DNA of 57,277 bases from Armatimonadota bacterium (GCA_035527535.1 DATLAK010000012.1:1-57277), one strand, 5' to 3'; shown: positions 20,001-29,792, counted from the first letter of the stretch. The notes: generated from the sequence alone by a model not told the origin. Made by a program: numbers and translations.

Positions 20001-23000
20001 GCCCGCGCGGGAAGGGAGCTCTACGCCCTCTACAACGTTGCCGGCCCGACGGCGGTGGAATCGCCGCGGCTCGCCGAATTCCTCAAGGTCGGGGAAAACT
20101 TCTTCTCTCGCGGCGGCGTCTTCTATCTCTCGCTGGCGGCGGGCGCCAACCTCGACGCGTTGGGCATCGGCGACTTCGAGTTCTTCCGCGACCAGTGGAA
20201 CCTGCGCGGCGACCGCATGGTGCTGCCCGCCGGCGAGACCTACGGCGGCTTCTGTGTGCCCAAGGAGTTCTCGCTGCTGTACGCGATCATCCTGGCGGCG
20301 GTCAACCCGCGCACCTCGACAGCGATGCTGGATCAGTTCGGGGTGCCCGCGGAACTCCACGCGCCCGTGATCGAGGATCTGCGGCGCCTGCTGCGGGCGC
20401 AAGTGGACTGCCGCGACGTACTCGCCTGGGAGGCGCGGGCGGAGAAATTCCTGGCGGAGAGATATGACTCGTACTTCGCGTTGCTGGGCCGGCCGGGCTA
20501 CGTCGCCCGGCTGCCTCAGCTCGCGCGGACGCTGGAGATGGCGGGGGGGCTGTCGGCGCAGCGCGAGCGGGAGCGCCAGCTCGCCTTCCAGCTCGCCGAG
20601 TGGGTGAACAAGAAAGCCCTGGGGCTGGAGGAGATCAACCGCATCGGCCCCTTCCGCAAGGTCCACCTGATCTACCGGCTGCTGCACGAGGCGCGAGAGA
20701 AGAATCCCCGCATCGCGCCCGACGACCAGATCATCGGGGTGATGAGCGCCTCCTATAAGGAGGGCGAGCGCAAGCGCGGGCGTGAGATCCCCATCACCGA
20801 TGTCCGCTTCAGCGCCGGCGCGCGCAAGCTCGAGATCTACGCGGGCACCGCCGAGCACCATCTGCTCAAGTCGCTGGACCCGGAAGGGCGCGAGCTGGTG
20901 CGCGAGATGTTCGCCGATTGGGTCGCTCCCGCCGACCTGCGCATGGTGGGCACCTGCACCGGCTCCGACCTCCTGAATCATGTGCCCGAGTCCGGCCTGG
21001 AGGCGATCAAGGATGAGGTCAACGACCGGCTGCTGGCCGCGGGGCTGGAGCAGGGCGTGATTGATGCCTGCTGCGCCGTGTACGGGGGCGACCTCGAGCG
21101 GTGGGCGGGGATCGCGGAGTTGCCGGAGGCCGAACGCCGCGCGCTGATCGGGGACATCGGTCCGCGAATCCACCTGCTGGTTCTCGATCGGCGCGGCCCC
21201 TACCGCCGCTATGAAGAGGCCGTGCAGGGGGTTGACTTTGTGGACCTGGGGATCCCGGACCCGGAGCTGCTGGACCTGGTGGACGATCTGCCCAAGCTCC
21301 TGGCGCTGATGCGCCGCGGGCGACCGCACAGCGCGCTGGCGCTGGCGGACGGCACCTCCGGCGCGCGCCGCCGCAGCTTCTCCGTCCGCTACGCCTGCAC
21401 CAAGGCCAAGGTCAAGGAGCTCTTTGCCCTCGACGACGGAGCGACGTATGGGGCGCTTGGCCTCGGGCGCGAGACGATCGCAGGATGGCGCGAGGAGATG
21501 GTGCGGGAGCGGGATCAGGCGCGCGAGCTGTGGGACGCCGTGAGCGCGGGGCGCGCGGACCTGGCGGCCTTCGTTTACGCGCGGATCGGCGCCAGGATCA
21601 TCCGCGAGGGCGGCGCCGAGGAAGCCGCCGAGGAGGAGATCGCCGCCCGCAAGTTCAAGGTTCCCGCCGCTCTCTATCGTTACCGCTCCGAGGCCCTGGG
21701 CCGCATCGCGCAGGGCCTGCCCCTGCAGAGCTTGGACTACGGAACCTGGCTCATCCTCGGCGGAGCGCACCTGGTCAACGGCCGCATGAGCGCGGAAGAG
21801 ATCCAGCGGCACCGGACTCAGTTCGAGGCGGCGATGGAGCGCATCGCCGGCTGCTCCCGCCGCGGGGGCGGCTATGGTCGGGCCCAGGTGGATGACCTGG
21901 TGGCGCTGCTGCTGCGGCCAGCGTACGTGCCCGCGCCCGAGAGCGAGTACCGCGAGATGGATACGGGCATCTCGGGATCGCTCAAGGCGACGGAGGACAA
22001 GGTCGCCCGCCTGGAAAAGCGCGAGGCCCGTCGGCGGCAGGCGCTGCGCGCCGGAGCCCTCAGCGCGCGCCGGCAGGCTTATGCGGCGACCGCGGGAGCG
22101 GTCGCCGAGGTCGTTCGCGGACGCGACTACGGCTCCGCCTGCGAACGGGCCAAGGCCGCCCTCGGCGATCCTGCGGGATCGCTTTCGCAGGAGGCCGTGG
22201 GCGAGTTCATCGCCTGGGCGCGGGGGGCATTGACCATCCTGCTCGATCGCCTCCTGCGCAACCAGAGCGACCTGCGGTCGTCCCTGGGGGAGCAGGTCAG
22301 CACGCTCCTCGACGGAGGCGAAGTGGACGCCGACCTCTACCGCACCGTGGCGGCGCGGATCGCGGCGGCGGCCGAGCTGGCGGCCGGGGACGCGGACGAG
22401 CTCGAGCGCATCGCCACGGCGCTGGAGCTGCTCGACATCGCCCTGGTCGTCGAGCGCACGCAGGCGGTGGACGATCCGGTGATGCTGACCATCGAGTTGG
22501 CGCGGTTCTTCGATATCACGCTCAACAACCATGTCTTCGATTGCCTGCCCTATCACTATCACCCGGAGCGAGGCGCCGGTTTCCAGGGGCTGAATCGGCA
22601 GGCGAAGTTCGAGCTGGCGGCGCGGCGGCACCGGTGGCTCTACACCTACATCCGGCAGCTCCTGGCCACCCGCAGCGAGCTGGCCGAGCTGGGATCGGCG
22701 TACCACGACGCCTGGCTCGGTGACGCCGATCGCGGCGTCGTCCCGCTGGGGGTGCGGGGCGAGGATGAGACCCAACGCTTCTGGTTCGGCTACGCGCGGC
22801 TGCGGGACGCGGCGGTGCTGAGGCATGAAGGGTTCCCCCCGCCGGAGATCTTCGAGCACCTCGACCCGGCCGCGATCGCGCACCAGCGACGGGCCAACGT
22901 GGCGATCATCTATCCCCATGGCAATACGACGGTGCCGGTGGCGTTGGAGCAGGGCGCCAAGCTGTCGCGCCGCGCCGGCATCAACCTCGTCCTGTGCGCC

Positions 23001-24659
23001 TTCCCCGACCTGGTGGACGATGATCGCTACCGCCGCCGGGTGCTGCACCTGCACGACGGCTTCATGTATGTCTCCCGGGACGACTACCGCGCGGCCCTGG
23101 CGGCGTCGGGCGTGGCCCCGCAGGAGGTGGAGCGGCGCTGCCGGTCGGTGGGCGAGGACGGCGTCCTGGTGCTGGCCGGTTTTCGGGAGCCGGTGGTCGC
23201 CCACGGAATCTTCTTCCACTTCACTCATCCGCTGCGCCCCTTCATCGGCGAGGCCCAGGCTCCGCTCATCCAGCCGCTGGTGTGGGAGGCCGCGACCCAT
23301 CTCAAGTGCCGCCTGCCGGAGATGCTGCGCGCGAGCGGGGTTGGCGCCCCCGGGCAGGTGAACTGGTATCGCGCGACCTGCGCGCGACAGTCGCCGGCGG
23401 CCGCGAAGGCCGCCATCGAGCGCGACCTGGCGGCCATGGCCGCCCGCTACGCCACCCTCATCGTCAAGCCGGAGAAAGAGTCCGGCGGGCGCAAGGCGAA
23501 GATCCTGCCGGTCGCTCGCGATGGGCGCCCGATCCGGGAGAACATCGCCGACCTGCGCGACCTGGTTTACGACATCTGCAAGACCGATAACGCGGTCATC
23601 CAGCAGGTGCTGCCGTCCCACGTCCGCCAGCTCTACGCGCCGTCCTTCCTGACCGACATGGTCGCGCGCTTCGCCCGCATCGGCGTACCGGTGCTGCTGG
23701 AGGGCGGACGGCCGACCCCGCTGTTCTCGTACTTCCGGCAGATCGTGGTGCTGGGCAAGGACGGCTTCGAGACTTCGCACCATATCACGGTCGTGAGCAC
23801 GCTGGGGATCGCCAACGTGGGGCAGGGCGGCTTGCTCTACGAGTACCGCGACGAAATGATTGACCCCCAGTACCGCGCGGACCTGCGCCGCGAGCTGACC
23901 GAGGCCACCCGTGCTTCGGTCGCCTCCGAGCAGGCCTACCTGCGCGAGCACTGGCGCGAGATTCTGCAGGAGTACCTGGCGGTGCACCCCGAGTTCGCCG
24001 ATGACGTCAAGCTGGAGGCGAGGGAAGACCTGACCGGGTTCCCGGACACCGGCATCGCATACGAGATGGGTGACTACATGCCGGTAATGCTGGTGGATGA
24101 CAACCACCACCTGGTGCGGCTCTACGACCGCGAGCGGGGCGTGCTGCTGCCCCTGTTCGACCGCGAGGGGCGGCCCACCGCCGTCCCGGTGTGCGACGAG
24201 GGGGGAACGCCCGTGCCCCGGCTCGATGCGAGCGGCAAGCCCCTGCCCCTGCCGATGTTTGACGAGCGGGGGCGAAGAATCCCCCGCTGCGACGAGCGCG
24301 GGCGCCCGATCAGCGCCCTGGTCGTCTTCAAGATCGAATCCAACCCGGGAGCGGGGCTGTGGCGGCCGCACGATGATCAGCTTCCGGCGGAGCGCAAGGG
24401 CGAAGGCGTCTATACCATCTTCAGGTGCCTGGGCGAACGGGCGGCGATCTACCGGGAGGAGCTGGGCAAGCTGGCCGCCTCCGCGGAAACGAAGCCGCCG
24501 CGGCGCAGGCGAACCGGTCCCGCCCCGCGCTATCTGAGCGGCCGCCCCTCCGGCGGAGATGCCCTGGAGCGGGCGATCAAGCGCGCGAGCGAGGAGCTGG
24601 GGCGAGGCCCCGCGCGTCGCGGGCCGGGCAGGTGTCCATCCTCGCCGCCAGGCGAGTGA
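17010..24659 (+). CDS. Giant 2549-residue protein with C-terminal ATP-grasp domain
   Basis: One uninterrupted frame of 2549 residues, starting GTG 17010 (gaggaagga upstream). There is no signal peptide or membrane helix. Near the N-terminus a Cys/His cluster (C171, H173, C175, C182, C186) could bind metal. Residues about 300-950 are largely helical. The middle region has three related motifs, GPYKRY (959), GPFRKV (1213) and GPYRRY (1396), and a conserved-looking GETYGGFCVPKEF with Cys1082. From about 1960 an ATP-grasp module follows: IVKPEKESGGRKAKI (Lys2153), VIQQVLP, YFRQIVVLG, ANVGQGG, and KIESNPG with metal-binding-type Glu2443/Asn2445. Between these is a D-x-x-G-x-P repeat insert. ATP-grasp enzymes join a carboxylate to an amine or thiol by an acyl phosphate. 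I do not recognise the rest. Neighbours are a GHMP kinase and another ATP-grasp enzyme. Confidence 0.85.
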   Translation: MNDKARRNRQHTPADDRPLPFPVSRVARVIPGKEVAVARRGEGAPVASARIEFDADGLAARLTSLRTRGRPSANQVEAARRTAETVEQALAVLARCAARNARWIGDLGAQVRSRYGAVEVEFLADHDVVADAIAGGRRPTLRLSIEPAAEAADAGRAGLPILYALGLLHQCGHLCGWDRRTCLQRCLDLYQTLRAAEARSLAEALSHPHLDAGKIFLRFLREAAGKPGTERDRWIAWLLGRAFIELPYSSEAVRQAIAQSADLADLRLGIYNAIHDTYVESLDSAHAQRVADRCLEDGVRLVGGRFSRAFYIDAMLMASAKTLAARHLRAGLNELAKAWKRSRLRFADPELRERGLNFQSIGGEVQRLLNLPAADRVSVAQVQGAVGKLKQALRSFETSLLSQMDALESDRGQTSPAPALAGDRAEARRQVDAIFGAIAIVEAALAGAPKSDPAFMVFFQRLFPLDAVNMGLLNELLDPFFGEDEEIHALIRSAGPHMYVTSNLSAWLRRCDDWVEALPAYASYEIVPTDGGYAVVAGVQRSIMEDMYRRHGEDWALNIDAVMASEHICLAREILIEATGLAAEADRRSRRHHISREEAERQIIRRRGWMAQVAILAALIEATYLDLCPQVAQRAHGERTGGMEALRTVLSEAPSPRNLIARAREQAAATGVALAEAGRHLVGECGLDERVEALRPAAAQRRRHLPCVHVLTTLGPGETELHVRNWLEESMALFNVSRGHRLEGEVEQRIADYRSRLAAVGRRIIGELALEGELHRIMLEEGLRPEEEADHEEGILKLIASYPEVATEVATLALLIEHAEQGGQRPRAPRDAQEPQAVLQHLAAHPELEQEAVRQVIADNDLGAAVRARVEQQGMDEAQAARETVAANADWVAEKERWRRSRARRDVIESLGLAPSVRPYLRSRLDRMLATLQARRELIAERGLSAELTQPRFRYEATGPYKRYHLLYTPSRVDLGAEEVSSVRNVPKWVGGADRAGARAGRELYALYNVAGPTAVESPRLAEFLKVGENFFSRGGVFYLSLAAGANLDALGIGDFEFFRDQWNLRGDRMVLPAGETYGGFCVPKEFSLLYAIILAAVNPRTSTAMLDQFGVPAELHAPVIEDLRRLLRAQVDCRDVLAWEARAEKFLAERYDSYFALLGRPGYVARLPQLARTLEMAGGLSAQRERERQLAFQLAEWVNKKALGLEEINRIGPFRKVHLIYRLLHEAREKNPRIAPDDQIIGVMSASYKEGERKRGREIPITDVRFSAGARKLEIYAGTAEHHLLKSLDPEGRELVREMFADWVAPADLRMVGTCTGSDLLNHVPESGLEAIKDEVNDRLLAAGLEQGVIDACCAVYGGDLERWAGIAELPEAERRALIGDIGPRIHLLVLDRRGPYRRYEEAVQGVDFVDLGIPDPELLDLVDDLPKLLALMRRGRPHSALALADGTSGARRRSFSVRYACTKAKVKELFALDDGATYGALGLGRETIAGWREEMVRERDQARELWDAVSAGRADLAAFVYARIGARIIREGGAEEAAEEEIAARKFKVPAALYRYRSEALGRIAQGLPLQSLDYGTWLILGGAHLVNGRMSAEEIQRHRTQFEAAMERIAGCSRRGGGYGRAQVDDLVALLLRPAYVPAPESEYREMDTGISGSLKATEDKVARLEKREARRRQALRAGALSARRQAYAATAGAVAEVVRGRDYGSACERAKAALGDPAGSLSQEAVGEFIAWARGALTILLDRLLRNQSDLRSSLGEQVSTLLDGGEVDADLYRTVAARIAAAAELAAGDADELERIATALELLDIALVVERTQAVDDPVMLTIELARFFDITLNNHVFDCLPYHYHPERGAGFQGLNRQAKFELAARRHRWLYTYIRQLLATRSELAELGSAYHDAWLGDADRGVVPLGVRGEDETQRFWFGYARLRDAAVLRHEGFPPPEIFEHLDPAAIAHQRRANVAIIYPHGNTTVPVALEQGAKLSRRAGINLVLCAFPDLVDDDRYRRRVLHLHDGFMYVSRDDYRAALAASGVAPQEVERRCRSVGEDGVLVLAGFREPVVAHGIFFHFTHPLRPFIGEAQAPLIQPLVWEAATHLKCRLPEMLRASGVGAPGQVNWYRATCARQSPAAAKAAIERDLAAMAARYATLIVKPEKESGGRKAKILPVARDGRPIRENIADLRDLVYDICKTDNAVIQQVLPSHVRQLYAPSFLTDMVARFARIGVPVLLEGGRPTPLFSYFRQIVVLGKDGFETSHHITVVSTLGIANVGQGGLLYEYRDEMIDPQYRADLRRELTEATRASVASEQAYLREHWREILQEYLAVHPEFADDVKLEAREDLTGFPDTGIAYEMGDYMPVMLVDDNHHLVRLYDRERGVLLPLFDREGRPTAVPVCDEGGTPVPRLDASGKPLPLPMFDERGRRIPRCDERGRPISALVVFKIESNPGAGLWRPHDDQLPAERKGEGVYTIFRCLGERAAIYREELGKLAASAETKPPRRRRTGPAPRYLSGRPSGGDALERAIKRASEELGRGPARRGPGRCPSSPPGE
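24118..24312 (+). repeat. Degenerate D-x-x-G-x-P peptide repeat coding region
   Basis: Inside the giant gene, residues about 2370-2434 contain at least five degenerate repeats of 10-14 residues: LYDRERGVLLP, LFDREGRPTAVP, CDEGGTPVPR, LDASGKPLPLP, FDERGRRIPR and CDERGRPIS. Each is an acidic turn followed by Gly and Pro and a hydrophobic strand, suggesting a small stack of beta-hairpins inserted in the ATP-grasp domain. Confidence 0.6.
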
Positions 24660-24726
24660 GGGCGCGGGCGCTTGGGCTCCGGGTTGTGCTTGAGCGGCGG
24701 TAATTAAGTCGACTGTCCCCGGAATT

Positions 24727-26277
24727 ATGAGCGGCAAAGGCTTCGGCGCGGACGAGATGAGCGTGGTGCTTGCGCACTTCCTCGAGCAGGAGCTGCGGGC
24801 CCGGCCGCGGGAGATCGGGGAGCTGATGCGGCGAGCCCCCCCGCGCGCCCACGAGCAGCTCGCCCGGCTCCTGGTTTCGCGCTCGGGGGAGCTCAGCGCT
24901 CGCATCCCCGCGGCGAGCGGGACCAGCCTGCGCCTCCTCTTCGCCGACGCGGGCTACCTGGCCCGGGTCGCCGAGATGGCGTGGCAGCGACTGCGGGCCG
25001 GCGCCGATGCCCCGGCCTTGCGCATCGCCCCCCAACCCCTGGACGCCTCGGCGGTCTCCACCCTGCTCGCCGGCCGCACCAACCTCGCGCTGATCTTCGC
25101 CGCCGAGGCGGTTTGCCTCCAGGACACGCTCGAGACTCTCCACGCTGACGAGCGCCGCTGGCGCGAACGAGAGGAGATGACGGCCGAGAGCCGCGCCCCC
25201 GGCATCAATCTCCTTGCCGTCCACGCCGAGTGGCTCATGCCCGGCGGAGCGACCCGCCGCGCCCTGGTGGTGGACCATGGCGGAATGGCCAACGAGGTCA
25301 TGTTCGATTCGCCGGTGCCCATCCACGCGGCGGAAGTCCTGCACTTGCCCACCGATGGCGAACAGGAGCTTCACCGCGAGCTCTCCCGGTATTGCGCCGA
25401 GAACCATATCCTTGAAATCAACCCCTACCCCGCGGCCGAGCGCGCGGACGACAAGTTCCGGGCGCACACGCTGTGGCGCCAACGCGGCGTAACCACGCCG
25501 CAGTCGTGGCTCTTCGCGCGATCACTATCGCCCGGGGAAGTCGCCGCATCGCTGCGGGGCGTCCTGGCGCAGATGGGGGCCCGCGGGCGCCGGCAGGCCC
25601 TCTACCTGCAGCCGAACCGCGGCACCGAGGGGCAGGGGGTCGCCCGCGTCGAGGCTGCCGCGCCCGACCTCGAGCGGCTGGGCAGTGCGCATCCCGCGGT
25701 CGCCGCCATCGGTCGCCTGGGCGCGGTAGATGATGCGCTCGTGCGCGAAGAGCGGGGCGACACTCGATTTCGCCACCCGGGGGACGGGGGGCTGCGCCGC
25801 ATCGCCTTTCGGGTCAACGTGGGGTGGGACGGGAAGCGCTTCGTCGCGGAGTCGGGATTCGCCCAGGTGGCCGCCGACGAGACGGCCGACGCGGCCTCGC
25901 GCGGGCGCGGAGGAAGCATCGTCCCGGTGGCGGACGCCATGGCCTCGCTGTGGCGGCGCGGCGCGCGGGGTTGGAGGCTCGCGGCGCCCGCGGGGAGTGC
26001 CCTTCAACCAATGAAATGCGCCGCCGTCGCCGCCGCCGAAGCGCTCAACGCCGACTTGTGCGAGACCGCATTCCTGAAGCACCTGGGCATTGACATCGTC
26101 CTCGAGTCGCGGGGCGGGCGCTTGGCGCCGGTGGTGCTTGAAGCCAATGCGCGCCCGGCGGGATTGGCCCACGCCGCGGTTCTGGAAAGCCTCCCCGCAA
26201 CCCCTGCGACATTCACCATCGGCACCGCCGTGTTCGGTTTCCTGAGCCGCATCCGAGGGCTCTGGCACCATGCCTGA
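24727..26277 (+). CDS. ATP-grasp ligase-like protein
   Basis: A 516-residue protein with an N-terminal helical region (1-120), a pre-ATP-grasp alpha/beta domain (about 160-240) and an ATP-grasp domain (about 245-490). Supporting motifs in order: NPYPAAERADDKFRAH before the fold, YLQPNRGTEGQGV near 294 (the flexible ATP loop; Gln-Pro-Asn where many have Lys-Pro), RRIAFRVNVGWDGKRF, and VVLEANARPAGL near 472 with the Glu-x-Asn metal pair. The substrate is unknown. It is 67 bases after the giant gene on the same strand with only a weak ribosome binding site. Two ATP-grasp enzymes in a row suggest successive ligations. Confidence 0.8.
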   Translation: MSGKGFGADEMSVVLAHFLEQELRARPREIGELMRRAPPRAHEQLARLLVSRSGELSARIPAASGTSLRLLFADAGYLARVAEMAWQRLRAGADAPALRIAPQPLDASAVSTLLAGRTNLALIFAAEAVCLQDTLETLHADERRWREREEMTAESRAPGINLLAVHAEWLMPGGATRRALVVDHGGMANEVMFDSPVPIHAAEVLHLPTDGEQELHRELSRYCAENHILEINPYPAAERADDKFRAHTLWRQRGVTTPQSWLFARSLSPGEVAASLRGVLAQMGARGRRQALYLQPNRGTEGQGVARVEAAAPDLERLGSAHPAVAAIGRLGAVDDALVREERGDTRFRHPGDGGLRRIAFRVNVGWDGKRFVAESGFAQVAADETADAASRGRGGSIVPVADAMASLWRRGARGWRLAAPAGSALQPMKCAAVAAAEALNADLCETAFLKHLGIDIVLESRGGRLAPVVLEANARPAGLAHAAVLESLPATPATFTIGTAVFGFLSRIRGLWHHA

Positions 26278-26448
26278 CCAACCGATCCCTTGCTCAGAGG
26301 CGCGATCCGCGGCGATGTCGGTCAGGTGGCACAAGGGGGATGATCGGCCTCGGCGAAGCCCGCTGCCGGCGCAAGCGGGGGGGGACCGGGCCTGGCGGGT
26401 GCCGGGGCGTCCATCACCGCCGCCCGGCGCCGCGGAGAGTTGAGCGAC

Positions 26449-27213
26449 ATGTTGAGCGACATCCGAAGCGGGTCGGCGAGCGCGTACGCGTGGTGGTTGA
26501 TGCTGGTGGCGCTGATCGCCCTGCCGGTGGGCGGCTGCAAGCAACTGGTGGAGATAGATGAGCCGCACGAGATTGAGATCGGCCGCGACGCAGCGCGAAA
26601 ACTGGAGGCCCAGTACGGCGTGTGGGATAACGCGGCGCAGACCTCCCGGGTGCGGCAGCTCGGGACCTCCATCGCGCGCAATACGCCGCGCCCAGGCCTG
26701 CCGTGGTCCTTCAAGCTCCTGAACGACCGGCAGATCAACGCCATGGCCCTGCCCGGAGGCTTCGTCTATGTGACGCGGGGGCTGATCGAGTCCGGCGCCG
26801 ACGACCCGAAGCTGGCGGGGGTGCTGGGCCACGAGATCGCGCACGTGACCCAAAGGCACGCGGTCAAGATCATGGAGAAGGCGTTGACCGGCGGGGTGAT
26901 CGTGGCCATCGTGACCAAGGACAGCAGCGCCGACACGCAGCTCGCCGCCGACATCGCGCTCGATCTCATCGTCCGCCAGGGGTACCGGGAGGAGGAGTAC
27001 GACGCGGACCGGGTGGGGACCAGGTGGGCCTATGCCAGCCACCACCCGCCGCGAGGCCTGCTCGACTTCCTGAAGGACATCAGGGACCGGGAGGGCAGGG
27101 ACCCGTCGCAATTGGAGACCTGGATCAGCACTCATCCGCCAACCTCCAAGCGGATTACGCGCTTGGAGGAGTTCATCCCCACGCTCACCACGAACCCAGC
27201 CGGGCGTCCTTGA
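26449..27213 (+). CDS. M48-family metalloprotease lipoprotein
   Basis: A 254-residue zinc protease with an N-terminal hydrophobic segment ending in a lipobox-like LPVGGC (Cys30), so it should be lipid-anchored, probably to the periplasmic side of a membrane. The M48 core has HEIAHVTQRH (His128, Glu129, His132) and EEEYDADRVG, whose Glu near residue 182 is the usual third ligand. The C-terminal STHPPTSKRI motif is typical of the BepA/LoiP group, which checks outer-membrane protein and LPS assembly. The ATG at 26449 has ggagag at good spacing; a TTG at 26440 is less likely. It is not operonic with the ATP-grasp gene (171-base gap). Confidence 0.9.
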   Translation: MLSDIRSGSASAYAWWLMLVALIALPVGGCKQLVEIDEPHEIEIGRDAARKLEAQYGVWDNAAQTSRVRQLGTSIARNTPRPGLPWSFKLLNDRQINAMALPGGFVYVTRGLIESGADDPKLAGVLGHEIAHVTQRHAVKIMEKALTGGVIVAIVTKDSSADTQLAADIALDLIVRQGYREEEYDADRVGTRWAYASHHPPRGLLDFLKDIRDREGRDPSQLETWISTHPPTSKRITRLEEFIPTLTTNPAGRP

Positions 27214-27239
27214 CACCCCCGGAAACGCTCTGCTAGAAT
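27210..27239 (+). promoter_or_regulatory. Sigma70-type promoter of the citramalate synthase gene
   Basis: TTGACA at 27210-27215, an 18-base spacer, then TAGAAT at 27234-27239. The -35 box overlaps the stop codon of the M48 gene. Transcription would begin near 27246, giving a leader of about 105 bases with a strong hairpin. Confidence 0.75.
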
Positions 27240-27259
27240 CGGCGCAGACGCGAGGCGGG

Positions 27260-27285
27260 GTCCGCCGTCCGTTCGGGCGGCGGAC
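27260..27285 (+). repeat. Hairpin in the citramalate synthase leader
   Basis: GTCCGCCGTCC (27260-27270) and GGGCGGCGGAC (27275-27285) pair over 11 positions with one G-T, closing a GTTC loop. It lies about 15 bases into the predicted transcript. No T-tract follows, so it could stabilise the 5' end or act in regulation instead of terminating. Confidence 0.55.
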
Positions 27286-27350
27286 TGGCCCTGGGGGGTG
27301 TGAATGCCGAACACGCCCACCCCACGCGATCGCGGCACAGAGGTCCCCTT

Positions 27351-28961
<1,611 letters not shown>

Positions 28962-29114
28962 GGGCGCCACGAGTGCGGCCCCGACCGGCGGGTGGGCGCC
29001 TGCAGCGCGCGAGGGGTCCAAGCTTCGCGCATCGCGCCCCGCGGTTGTGCCGCGGCGGGGATATGTGCTAGACTTAGGCGCCCGCGGCGCTCAGAGTGGA
29101 AATGAGATCGGGAC

Positions 29115-29142
29115 GTAACGTTTTGCGCCATCATCTGTCTAA
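29115..29142 (+). promoter_or_regulatory. ECF-type promoter candidate upstream of the sigma gene
   Basis: GTAAC (29115-29119) and GTCTAA (29137-29142) are 17 bases apart. This resembles the GGAAC / CGTCTA pattern of ECF promoters and lies about 35 bases before the ECF sigma start, as expected of autoregulation. A weaker sigma70-like pair (TTGTGC 29045-29050, TAGACT 29069-29074) lies upstream. Confidence 0.4.
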
Positions 29143-29150
29143 GATGATGG
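29128..29150. repeat. Perfect 9-bp inverted repeat overlapping the putative -10 box
   Basis: CCATCATCT (29128-29136) and AGATGATGG (29142-29150) are exact reverse complements around a 5-base centre GTCTA. Position over the putative -10 element of the envelope operon suggests an operator, or a hairpin at the 5' end of the transcript. Confidence 0.65.
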
Positions 29151-29177
29151 GCCGTCGTATGTGCGGGCGACCCGGCA

Positions 29178-29792
29178 ATGGGAGTCGCGGTGGTTGGAGA
29201 TAAGTCCAGGACGCCGGGCGGCGATGCGCCTGAGCGTCCGGGGATGGACGGCTTCGACCAGTTGTTCGCGCGCCATCAGCGAGACGTCTTCAACCTCATC
29301 TACCGCCTGGTGGGCGACTATGAGGACGCGGCCGATCTCACGTCCGAGACCTTTGTGCAGGCGCTGCGATCGTTCGATCGCTTTCGGGGGGAGGCCCAGC
29401 CCTACACCTGGCTCTACCGCATTGCCGTCAACCGGTGCAAGAACTACTACCGTCGGCGCGGGGTGCGCCGGCGCGTGGATGGCCCGTCACTGGACGAGCA
29501 GGCGGAGTCCGCGCCGGGAGGGGCTTCGCCTCCGCGCGAGATCGAGGACTGGAGCCGCGCGCCGCAGCGCCACGTGGAGCAGCGTGAGTTGCAGCAGGAG
29601 GTCGAGCGCGCTATCGCCGCGCTCAATCCCGACGCGCGCGTGGTGGTGATCCTGCGCGACCTGCGCGGGCTGAGCTATCAGGAGATCGCCGAGGTGGTGG
29701 GGGTTTCCGCGGAAGTCGTGAAAGCACGCCTGTTCCGGGCGCGCGCGGCGCTGCGCAAGCAGCTGGCGCCCTATCTGTCGCCGGAATCGTGA
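29178..29792 (+). CDS. ECF-family RNA polymerase sigma factor
   Basis: A 204-residue group IV sigma factor. Region 2 runs about 28-95 (FARHQRDVFNLIYRLVGDYEDAADLTSETF and YTWLYRIAVNRCKNYYRRR), and region 4 about 145-200 with the HTH YQEIAEVVGVSAEVVKARLFRARAAL. The linker is Pro/Ser/Arg-rich. No anti-sigma gene follows; instead BamA starts 23 bases on, so this sigma probably controls envelope biogenesis directly, comparable in purpose to RpoE. The ATG at 29178 is used; GTG 29190 is possible. Its promoter region has an ECF-like motif with a perfect palindrome. Confidence 0.9.
   Translation: MGVAVVGDKSRTPGGDAPERPGMDGFDQLFARHQRDVFNLIYRLVGDYEDAADLTSETFVQALRSFDRFRGEAQPYTWLYRIAVNRCKNYYRRRGVRRRVDGPSLDEQAESAPGGASPPREIEDWSRAPQRHVEQRELQQEVERAIAALNPDARVVVILRDLRGLSYQEIAEVVGVSAEVVKARLFRARAALRKQLAPYLSPES

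Noticed and set aside
19710-24905. A 1731-codon open frame antisense to the giant gene
   Set aside because: It is a mirror of the GC-biased codon pattern of the true gene; its composition is Leu/Gln/Arg/Val/His-rich with no recognisable domain and no start signal.
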